Of a stretch of DNA of 34,018 nucleotides, positions 23,675-30,518 are shown one piece after another. This DNA is from Acidobacteria bacterium Ga0077553 (lineage in GTDB: Bacteria > Acidobacteriota > Terriglobia > Bryobacterales > Bryobacteraceae): assembly GCA_001464575.1 (NCBI GenBank), contig LNFE01000175.1, forward strand, positions 1 through 34,018, given 5' to 3'. Both the position numbers and the translations under genes were made by a program. Numbering within the stretch: the stretch's first letter is position 1; each line of letters starts with the position of its first letter. The notes under the pieces were generated by a model that was not told the origin of the DNA, made no database searches, and worked only from the letters and a program-made list of their open reading frames with translations.

Positions 23675-26017
23675 ATGAACGTCGATCCCCGTTGGCGCCG
23701 AGTCCAGGAACTGATTGAGCAGGCTGAGCGTGTCCCCGCGGCAGACCGGGGGCGTTGGCTACGGGATCATGAGCCCGATCCGGCGGCCCGAGCGGAGGCG
23801 CTCGATCTGCTCGCGTCGATGGACGCCGAGGTTCAGGCGTCCCGTCTCCGGCTGCCCGTCGAATCGCCCTCCCTGCCGGAGTCGATCGGCCCGTACCGTA
23901 TCGCCGGCCGCATTGGCTCCGGAGGGCGCAGCATCGTCTACACCGCTCAACGGGAGGTGGCGGGAGGAATTCAGACGGTTGCCCTGAAGGTGCTGTTTGA
24001 CCATCTGATCAGCGTGGACGACCTCGATCGCTTCCAGCGGGAACAGCGCATCCTGGCGGGCCTGAATCACCCAGCCATCTGCCGGTTTCTGGATTCCGGC
24101 TGGGGCGCCGATGGCCGCCCGTATCTCGTCCTCGAGTGGATCGACGGCGTGCCGATTGACCAGCATTGCGAGCGCCAGAATCTCCCGGTTCCGGAGCGCG
24201 TCCGCTTGATCGCTGACGTCCTGGACGTTCTCCAAGCCGCCCATCAATGCCTCGTCGTGCACCTCGACCTAAAGCCATCCAACATTTTGGTTGACCTTCG
24301 CGGCCACGTGCGGCTGATCGACTTCGGGACCGCCAAACTGCTGACCGACGATGCTGACTCCACCACGACCCGCCAGTTGACACCCCGCTACGCCAGCCCG
24401 GAGCAGCTTCGCGGCGACCCGGTTTCCACCAGCTCCGATCTCTACAGCGTCGGCCTGACGCTCTACGAACTGCTTGCCGGCCCGGCCGCTTTTCCGGTCC
24501 ACTCTTCCCTGGCCGCCCTCGCCGAACGAGCCTCGGGAGAGGCCGCGGCGCCGCTGCTGCCGGCGAATCCCGATTTGCAAGCCATCCTGAGTAAAGCGCT
24601 GCGCCCCGAAGCCAGAGACCGCTACCGCAGCGCCGCTGAGTTCAGTGACGATCTCCGGGCGTATCTCCATGGCCGTCCCGTCCGCGCCCGGCGCCCGACC
24701 CTGGCGTATCGGATCAGCCGCTTCGCGGCCCGCAATCGCCGGGCCGTCGCCGTCTTCTCCGTGCTCGTCTTCGCGCTGCTCGGCTTGGCCGGGTACTCTC
24801 TATGGCAAGAGCGGCAGCGATTTGCCGAGGCCCGCCGCTCGGCCGAGATCGGCCGGTTTCTGTTGTGGATGATTGAAAGCTCGGCGACGGCTACTTCGGG
24901 CCGGACGCAGCTCACCGTCCTCGAGATGGTGCAGCGGGGGAACGAGCGGATCGAAGCCGGACTGGGCCCGCCGGATGATATCGCCTCGCAGCTCCAATCG
25001 AACTTTGCCTATTTTGCCCGGGAGTCGGGCCGGGAAGATCTGGCGGAGCCCTTGGCCCGGGCGGCCATTTTGCGAGCGGATCGAACGGGTGCGGCGGCGT
25101 CCCGGCTGCACTCGCGCCGGGCGCTGGCCGAAGTTCTCATCCGTCGCGGACGCTGTGACGAGGCACTGCGGTTCTTCGAGCAGGCCGATGGTGTGTTCAC
25201 GTCGCATCGGGGTACGCTGCCCGTGTTCGGCGCCGCCAGTTATCTTGAAGGCCGGGCTTACGCGAAGCTCCGCTGCGAGTCGGACCCTGCGGCGGCGGGG
25301 GCCCTGGTGGAACAGGCGATCGCGCTGGCAGATTCGCTGCAGCCCGCGGACACCACCATTCCTCCGGCCGTCTTCCGTGCCTCGCTCTATAACCTGCACG
25401 GGTTGATTCTCGCCCGCCAGCGCCGCTTCGCGGAGGCGCGGGCGGCGGTCGCCGCGGGGCTGCGGCAGGCGGAAGCGCATCCCGACGGCCGGTATCTCCG
25501 CATCGCGCTTCTCCGGGTCAGCGCGCAAATCGAAACCGGCGCCGGGGAGCTGCGGGCGGCCCTTGGCCAACTGGAACAGGCCGCCTTGTTGGCGCCGGGC
25601 GTGGTGACCGCTTTTGAGGAGGTCCGCCTCCAGGCTTTGATCGCCGCCAAGCTCGCTGAGCTGGGCGAGGCGTCCGCCGCCGCCCGCCTTGACGGCGCGC
25701 TCGCTGCTGCCCGGCAGCGTGCCCAGGAAATCGGTCCGTCGCTTTGGATGATCCTGGCCGATGCGGCCGAAGTTCGCGCACGGCTGCGGGCTTGCCCCGG
25801 CTCGCTTGCTCTTTACCGGGAAGTCGACCAACTTACGGGCGGACAGATTCCGAATGACTGGCGCGGCAATCGGCTGTTTTTTGAGGCCGAATGCGCGGCG
25901 CCGGAGGATGCGGCGCGGGCGGCCCGATTGGCCCGCCAGGCGCTTGTGGTCTACGGCGCGCTGCTGCCGGCGGACTCGCCGCGCGCTCGCCGCTTGCGGG
26001 AAATCGCGGGGCGTTAG
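23675..26017 (+). CDS. Membrane-anchored Ser/Thr protein kinase with TPR-like C-terminal region
   Basis: About 780 residues from the ATG at 23675, chosen because N-terminal homology (PRWRRVQELIEQA) starts there; ATG 23651 and TTG 23606 are in-frame alternatives. An N-terminal helical segment of about 65 residues precedes a Hanks-type kinase domain (about 70-330): glycine loop IGSGGRSIVY, ATP Lys105 (VALKVL), catalytic loop HLDLKPSNIL with Asp198, DFG at 216-218 (LIDFGTAKLL) and ASPEQLRG. The HRD Arg is replaced by Leu, making it a non-RD kinase. One membrane span (about 356-376) is followed by about 400 residues of TPR-like helices, probably outside the membrane and sensing a signal. It is divergent from a TIGR02999 sigma factor 100 bases away and is its likely activating kinase. 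The stop overlaps the convergent DUF4440 stop. Confidence 0.92.
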   Translation: MNVDPRWRRVQELIEQAERVPAADRGRWLRDHEPDPAARAEALDLLASMDAEVQASRLRLPVESPSLPESIGPYRIAGRIGSGGRSIVYTAQREVAGGIQTVALKVLFDHLISVDDLDRFQREQRILAGLNHPAICRFLDSGWGADGRPYLVLEWIDGVPIDQHCERQNLPVPERVRLIADVLDVLQAAHQCLVVHLDLKPSNILVDLRGHVRLIDFGTAKLLTDDADSTTTRQLTPRYASPEQLRGDPVSTSSDLYSVGLTLYELLAGPAAFPVHSSLAALAERASGEAAAPLLPANPDLQAILSKALRPEARDRYRSAAEFSDDLRAYLHGRPVRARRPTLAYRISRFAARNRRAVAVFSVLVFALLGLAGYSLWQERQRFAEARRSAEIGRFLLWMIESSATATSGRTQLTVLEMVQRGNERIEAGLGPPDDIASQLQSNFAYFARESGREDLAEPLARAAILRADRTGAAASRLHSRRALAEVLIRRGRCDEALRFFEQADGVFTSHRGTLPVFGAASYLEGRAYAKLRCESDPAAAGALVEQAIALADSLQPADTTIPPAVFRASLYNLHGLILARQRRFAEARAAVAAGLRQAEAHPDGRYLRIALLRVSAQIETGAGELRAALGQLEQAALLAPGVVTAFEEVRLQALIAAKLAELGEASAAARLDGALAAARQRAQEIGPSLWMILADAAEVRARLRACPGSLALYREVDQLTGGQIPNDWRGNRLFFEAECAAPEDAARAARLARQALVVYGALLPADSPRARRLREIAGR

Positions 26018-26439
26018 TCGGGAATCTGCGCCACTTTCGTCGTTTGATGCCCGGCCAACCGCCAAGCGCCGTTTTGCTTCACCCAGAAGTGAATGAGCAT
26101 CACTTTGTCGTCGAACTTGCCGTCCTGATTCACGCCGGTGACATGCATCCACGAGTGGGTTAGTGCGGACGTGCCGTAGAGGTTTACGGTGATCTTCTTC
26201 TGCTCGAGCGTCTGGTAGAGCTGCTTACCGGACTTCACTTTGGCGATGTAGGTGGCTTTCGTGTCGACAATGCCCGTGGCGTGACCGTACACCAGATCGT
26301 CTGCCAGCATCTTGTCGAGCGCCGCGGCATCCTTCGCCAAAATCGCCTTTCGCCACGCTTGATCCAGGCCAATGATGTCGGCCTTCGTCTCCGCTTCCAA
26401 CAGTCCCGCCCAGGCCACCGCCATTAAGATCATGCGCAT
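26014..26439 (-). CDS. Secreted DUF4440/SnoaL-like (NTF2-fold) protein
   Basis: A 141-residue protein with a short signal peptide (MRMILMAVAWAGLLEA, probable cleavage near residue 16) and an NTF2-like fold. DIIGLDQAWRKAILAKDAAALDKMLADD is the classic opening helix pair of the DUF4440 family, followed by the strand-rich second half (LTHSWMHVTGV and VMLIHFWVKQNGAWRLAGHQ). Most members have no proven activity; some are enzymes or ligand-binding domains. Met3 at 26433 is an alternative start; the two ATGs lie in a 10-base palindrome. The gene is convergent with the kinase and overlaps its stop by three bases. Its role next to the kinase is unknown. Confidence 0.87.
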   Translation of the reverse strand: MRMILMAVAWAGLLEAETKADIIGLDQAWRKAILAKDAAALDKMLADDLVYGHATGIVDTKATYIAKVKSGKQLYQTLEQKKITVNLYGTSALTHSWMHVTGVNQDGKFDDKVMLIHFWVKQNGAWRLAGHQTTKVAQIPD

Positions 26440-26470
26440 GCGGCGCAGTATATCAGCGAATGGGGACGGA

Positions 26471-26495
26471 CCGGGTGATACTGCCGGGTGATACT
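26471..26495 (+). repeat. Tandem 12-bp direct repeat before the EamA gene
   Basis: CCGGGTGATACT occurs twice, at 26471-26482 and 26484-26495, separated by one base, in the 68-base gap between the divergent DUF4440 gene and the EamA transporter. The second copy ends 12 bases before the TTG start. It could be a tandem operator or simply a local duplication. Confidence 0.75.
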
Positions 26496-26507
26496 AGTTG
26501 AGGTCTC

Positions 26508-27404
26508 TTGCGCGAATCCCTCAGTCTCTCCGCCATTCTCACCGCCATCGCCGTCTCCGTGCTCTGGGGCGGCAACATCGTCTCGATCCGCGTCGGCGTG
26601 GATAGCATCCCCCCGCTCTGGAGCGCCTTCTGGCGCATGCTGCTGGGAGTAATCTTCGTTGGCTTGTGGGCGCGTCATCGCGGAGTGGGCTTCTGGCCCA
26701 CGCCCGGGGAATGGCGGCCGCTCTTCTGGCTGGGGGTCTTGTTCACGGTGCAGATTGGCCTGTTGAACTCGGCGGCGGCGTTGACTTCGCCGGCGTATGG
26801 CGTGGTGATCCTGAATGCGTACGCGGTGTTCTCCAATTTGACCGGCCACTTTTTCTTCAAGCATCTCGAAGACCCGCTCACCCCGGCGCGGATCCTTGGG
26901 CTGGGGCTCGCGATTGCGGGCGTCACGATGCTCGCCGTCGGCCAGGCGGCGTCCACGCTGGCGCCGAATCCGCTGTTGGGCAACGCCCTGATGATTCTCT
27001 CTTCGGCGCTGCTGGGTTTCCGGCAGGTTTATACGCGGTCGCTGGTGCAGACGATTCATCCGACGCGCGCCGTCGTCTGGCAGATGGTCTGGTCCGTCCC
27101 GCTGTTTCTGGCGATCGCGTATCTTTCCGAGCCGCCCACGCTGCAGGCGATCACCTGGCAGGCGTTGGCGGCGATCTCCTATCAGGGAATCGTTGTCGCT
27201 GGCCTCTGCTTCATTCTCTGGGCCCAACTGCTGCAGCGGTATCCGGCAGGAGCGCTTTCGATGTACGCGTTCCTGGTGCCGATCTCGGGGATTGCTCTCA
27301 GTGCATGGATCTTTCAGGAACCCATTCGTCCAAGCCTATTGGCGGGCGGGGCGCTGGTTCTGGCGGGGCTGTATGTTGTCGCCAAGAAACCGAAAGCAGA
27401 GTGA
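26508..27404 (+). CDS. EamA/DMT-superfamily transporter
   Basis: A 298-residue, ten-helix membrane protein made of two EamA repeats (about residues 8-140 and 155-290), the drug/metabolite transporter architecture. Family signs include the first-helix VSVLWGGNIVSIRVGV, the end of repeat one LGLGLAIAGVTMLAVG, and the repeat-two ending LAGGALVLAGLYVVAKKPK. Substrates of such proteins range from amino acids to nucleotide sugars and cannot be read from sequence. The start is TTG at 26508, supported by GAGG four to five bases upstream; no ATG lies nearby in frame. The gene is followed after 7 bases by a small membrane-peptide gene. The nearest regulatory feature is a tandem direct repeat just upstream. 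Confidence 0.92.
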   Translation: MRESLSLSAILTAIAVSVLWGGNIVSIRVGVDSIPPLWSAFWRMLLGVIFVGLWARHRGVGFWPTPGEWRPLFWLGVLFTVQIGLLNSAAALTSPAYGVVILNAYAVFSNLTGHFFFKHLEDPLTPARILGLGLAIAGVTMLAVGQAASTLAPNPLLGNALMILSSALLGFRQVYTRSLVQTIHPTRAVVWQMVWSVPLFLAIAYLSEPPTLQAITWQALAAISYQGIVVAGLCFILWAQLLQRYPAGALSMYAFLVPISGIALSAWIFQEPIRPSLLAGGALVLAGLYVVAKKPKAE

Positions 27405-27411
27405 AGGCAGA

Positions 27412-27555
27412 ATGAAAAAATCTATCGCTCAAGCTCACCCCGCCTTTAGACTCTTCGGCCGGCTGCCCATGTGGCTCTCGACGGCGATCATGGCACTCAC
27501 GATCTTGCACGTGATCGCCACGCTCGGCTCCCTCGTCTGGATTGCGGTGCGGTAG
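27412..27555 (+). CDS. Predicted 47-residue single-span membrane protein
   Basis: ATG at 27412, stop TAG at 27553-27555, 47 codons. A GAAGG ribosome site lies 4 bases upstream and the start is 7 bases after the EamA stop. The product has a positively charged N-terminus (MKKSIAQAHPAFRLFGR) followed by one hydrophobic segment (about residues 20-44) ending WIAVR. I do not recognise a family. Good translation signals and the tight position behind EamA suggest a real co-transcribed gene, perhaps a small partner or regulator of the transporter. Confidence 0.6.
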   Translation: MKKSIAQAHPAFRLFGRLPMWLSTAIMALTILHVIATLGSLVWIAVR

Positions 27556-27568
27556 CTACTGATTTTTC

Positions 27569-27597
27569 TTGACGTGCTTCCTGTTCTGGTCTATACA
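27569..27597 (+). promoter_or_regulatory. Sigma-70-type promoter of padR, with palindrome over the -10
   Basis: TTGACG (27569-27574) and TATACA (27592-27597) are separated by exactly 17 bases, the best -35/-10 match in the window, and lie 20 bases before the padR ATG. The -10 is within the palindrome CTATACATAG (27591-27600), followed by TCTAGA. PadR proteins often bind small dyads over their own promoter, so autorepression is likely. Confidence 0.75.
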
Positions 27598-27617
27598 TAG
27601 TCTAGAAAGGGAAGCGA

Positions 27618-27944
27618 ATGTCCCAACCTGATCTTCTTCCAGGAACCTTGTTCCTACTCATCCTCCGCGTTCTCGATGGCGGCCCACTGCACGGGTATGC
27701 GATCGCGAAGCGGATTAAGGAGTGCTCGGCCGAGCTGCTTTCGGTGGAAGAGGGGAGCTTGTATCCGGCCCTGAACCGGATGCTGGTGAAGGGTTGGGTC
27801 ACCGCGACGTGGGGTTTGTCGGAAACCAATCGCAAAGCGCGTTTTTACGAGTTGACCGCAGAAGGCCGGAAGCAGTTAGAGGCCGAAAGCGAAGGCTTCG
27901 ACCGCATGGTCGCCGCGATTCAACTGGTGCTGAAGACCGCGTGA
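27618..27944 (+). CDS. PadR-family transcriptional regulator
   Basis: A 108-residue winged-helix repressor. The N-terminal LLPGTLFLLILRVLDGGPLHGYAIAKRI is the PadR signature, followed by the recognition helix region around EEGSLYPALNRMLVKGWV and the wing YELTAEGRKQLE. The C-terminal helix for dimerisation is short, as in subfamily PadR-s1. A strong site GGGAAG sits 5 bases before the ATG. It is 9 bases from the ADOP permease gene and shares its transcript, an arrangement common in Acidobacteria, where the pair is thought to respond to toxic compounds or envelope stress. The inducer is unknown. Confidence 0.95.
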   Translation: MSQPDLLPGTLFLLILRVLDGGPLHGYAIAKRIKECSAELLSVEEGSLYPALNRMLVKGWVTATWGLSETNRKARFYELTAEGRKQLEAESEGFDRMVAAIQLVLKTA

Positions 27945-27953
27945 GGAACTCCG

Positions 27954-30494
27954 ATGAGCATTTTTCGAAAACTCGCATTCTGGCGGCAGACCGACTTTGA
28001 GGCCGGCCTTTCTGAAGAGATGCGCTTCCACCAGGAATGCCGCATCGACGAACTCGTAGCCAACGGCCTTTCGCCGGCGGAGGCGGCCGACCAGGCTCGG
28101 CGCGAATTGGGCTCGCCGCTGCGCCTGGCCGAACGCAGCCGGGACGAATGGACGTTCCGCTGGCTCGAAGACCTGCTGACGGACTTGCGCTACGCCGTGC
28201 GCGCCTTGGCCCGCGATCGCGCGTTCACGGTCACGGCGCTGGCTTCACTCGCGCTTGGGATTGGCTGCAACACGACGATCTTCTCGGTGACGAAAGAGCT
28301 GCTGTTGAGCCGGCCGTCAGTGAACTCGCCGGAGACGCTGGTGCGGGTTTTGCCGGGCGGGAATAGTCATCTCGAAGCCCCGAATTTTCGCTTTTTGGCC
28401 GAGAACAATCTGCTGCCGCACGGGCTAGTCGGCACCCGGGAAGATAGCGAAGTGAACTGGCGCCACGACGGGGAGAGTTCCCGGGTGATGTCGACGCGGG
28501 TAACGGGAAACTTCTTTTCCGTCACCGGGGTTCCGCTTGCCGCTGGTCGCGGCATCGCGCCGGGGGAGACCCATACGGCGGTGCTGATGCACCACTTCTG
28601 GCAGACGCGCCTGGCGGGAGATCCGCATGTGCTGGGACGAACGCTGATTCTCGATGGGCGTCCCCATACGGTGGTGGGCATTCTGCCGGCGGATCACCAT
28701 ACGCTGTTCGGCTTCGGCTTGGCGCCGGCGTTCTACCTGCCTGCGGACGCCGGTACGCGACTGGCGCTCTATACGCGGATCCCGGCTGGCGAGGCGATGC
28801 CGGCGACGCGAGAACGCGTGCAGTCGGCGCTGACTCGCTTGGACCAGGCGCTGCCGCTGGGGCAGTTCAAGTTTTCGGAAAACGTTCGCATTTGGCCCAT
28901 TGTGGGTTGGGCGAGTCTGAATCAGAACAAGCTGCGCACCATCGGCCTGTTCTTCCTCATGCTGCTGACGGTGGTGGGCCTGCTGCTGCTGATCGCGTGC
29001 ACCAATGTCGCGAATCTTCTGCTGGCTCGTGCGTCGGTTCGCCGGCAGGAGTTTGCCATCCGCGCCAGTCTGGGCGCGAGCCGGGGGCGGCTGCTGCGGC
29101 AACTGCTGACGGAGAGTCTGCTGCTGGCAGCGCTGGGCGCCGGCTGCGGCTTGGCGCTGAACCTGGGGTTGACCAGCCTGCTGAACCGCTTTGAGCTGAA
29201 CGAGCCCGTGCCACTGCGGCTGAATATCCAACCCGATTGGCAACTACTGGCCTATACGATTCTGCTGGCGGTGGCGAGCGCCGGGATGATCGGCCTGCTG
29301 CCGGCGTGGCGGGCGACCCGGCCGAGCGTGAACGAAGATCTGAAGCGCCATACCCCGTTTAACCTGCGGAACGCCCTGGTGGTGGGGCAATTGACGGTTT
29401 CGATCATCGTGCTGGCGGCGGCCTTTCTGTTTGGCCGGAATCTGGTGGAGTCGCTGGCGATGAATCCCGGCTTCGATACGGAGCAGACGGTGTGGGCGAA
29501 CCTTCGGCTGGTGCCCGAAAACTACGGCAGCCCGGAGAAGTACGCCGCGGTTACGCAGGCGGCGCTCGACCGTCTGCGGGCGTTGCCCGGGGTGGCTGCG
29601 GTCTCACTGACCGACACTCCGTTTCTGAATGACGACACGACCCACGGAGGGCCGCTGCGGACGGATCTTAGCCCGGACGCCGTGGTGCTGCAGCGCTACT
29701 GGACGCACGTGGGGCCGGGGTACTTCGCCACGATGGGGATTCCGGTGCTGGCCGGGCGGGAGTTCCGGGAGACGGATCAGAACGGGGTGATCCTGAACGA
29801 AGCGCTGGCGCGGCGGCTGTTTGGCATGGCCAGCCCGATTGGCCACACGCTGAACAACCAGCCGATTCTGGGCGTGGTGCGGAACTCGAAGTACTTCTCG
29901 CTTGCCGAAGACCAGCGCTTCGCGGCGTTTGAACCGCATCGGCGCAATACGGGTCCGGTGCTGCATCTGATGATCCGGGCCGCGGCGCCGCCAGATATGC
30001 TGTTGCGCCCGATTCAACATGCCCTGCTGGATTTGGATGGTTCGGCGGCGTTGGATGTTCGGCCGATGAGCCGGGCCATGACGCTGGCGCTGCTGCCAAG
30101 CCGGGCGGGCGCGGCGGTGCTCGGATCGATGGGGCTGCTGGGGCTGATGCTGGCTTCAATTGGGTTGTACGGGGTGCTGACGTATTCGGTAGCGCGGCGG
30201 CTGCGCGAGATTGGCGTCCGCATTGCGCTGGGGGCCAGCCCGCGGCAGATTGTTCGTCTGGTGGCGGCGGACGGCTTCCGGTTGGTGGGCACGGGGTTGG
30301 CGCTGGGTCTATTGGCGGCCTTCTTCGTGACGAAGCCGCTGGCGATGTTCCTGGTGCCGGGGCTGCACCCATCGGACCCGTTGAGTTTCCTGGCCGTGAC
30401 GGGAGTGCTGGGGGTGGTGGGCTTGCTCGCCTGCTTTGGCCCCACTCGACGGGCGTTACGGGTGGATCCCATGCAGGCGCTACGGCAGGATTAG
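27954..30494 (+). CDS. ADOP-type MacB/FtsX-like ABC transporter permease
   Basis: An 846-residue permease of the acidobacterial duplicated orphan permease (ADOP) type. The N-terminal cytoplasmic extension (about 1-80; FEAGLSEEMRFHQECRIDEL) is the accessory domain found in this family. It is followed by the first helix (ALASLALGIGCNTTIFSV), a periplasmic MacB-like core domain, and two FtsX domains: about 335-430 (NLLLARASVRRQEFAIRASLG) and about 725-840 (YSVARRLREIGVRIALGASP). About eight membrane helices are predicted. It has no ATPase domain, and no ATPase gene is adjacent. It is in one operon with padR, with GAGGAA before its ATG. Roles in efflux or lipoprotein-linked export are assumed from the family. 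Confidence 0.93.
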   Translation: MSIFRKLAFWRQTDFEAGLSEEMRFHQECRIDELVANGLSPAEAADQARRELGSPLRLAERSRDEWTFRWLEDLLTDLRYAVRALARDRAFTVTALASLALGIGCNTTIFSVTKELLLSRPSVNSPETLVRVLPGGNSHLEAPNFRFLAENNLLPHGLVGTREDSEVNWRHDGESSRVMSTRVTGNFFSVTGVPLAAGRGIAPGETHTAVLMHHFWQTRLAGDPHVLGRTLILDGRPHTVVGILPADHHTLFGFGLAPAFYLPADAGTRLALYTRIPAGEAMPATRERVQSALTRLDQALPLGQFKFSENVRIWPIVGWASLNQNKLRTIGLFFLMLLTVVGLLLLIACTNVANLLLARASVRRQEFAIRASLGASRGRLLRQLLTESLLLAALGAGCGLALNLGLTSLLNRFELNEPVPLRLNIQPDWQLLAYTILLAVASAGMIGLLPAWRATRPSVNEDLKRHTPFNLRNALVVGQLTVSIIVLAAAFLFGRNLVESLAMNPGFDTEQTVWANLRLVPENYGSPEKYAAVTQAALDRLRALPGVAAVSLTDTPFLNDDTTHGGPLRTDLSPDAVVLQRYWTHVGPGYFATMGIPVLAGREFRETDQNGVILNEALARRLFGMASPIGHTLNNQPILGVVRNSKYFSLAEDQRFAAFEPHRRNTGPVLHLMIRAAAPPDMLLRPIQHALLDLDGSAALDVRPMSRAMTLALLPSRAGAAVLGSMGLLGLMLASIGLYGVLTYSVARRLREIGVRIALGASPRQIVRLVAADGFRLVGTGLALGLLAAFFVTKPLAMFLVPGLHPSDPLSFLAVTGVLGVVGLLACFGPTRRALRVDPMQALRQD

Positions 30495-30518
30495 GGCAGA
30501 GTTTGCATTTACGCTGAC

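Noticed and set aside
24800..26152. Minus-strand frame of 450 codons opposite the kinase
   Set aside because: It runs across the kinase C-terminal part and into the DUF4440 gene, has Arg/Gly-rich low-information sequence, and no family motif.
26431..26440. 10-base palindrome CATGCGCATG at the DUF4440 start as an operator
   Set aside because: It is short and formed by the two start-region Met codons (M-R-M); no second copy or nearby promoter supports regulation.
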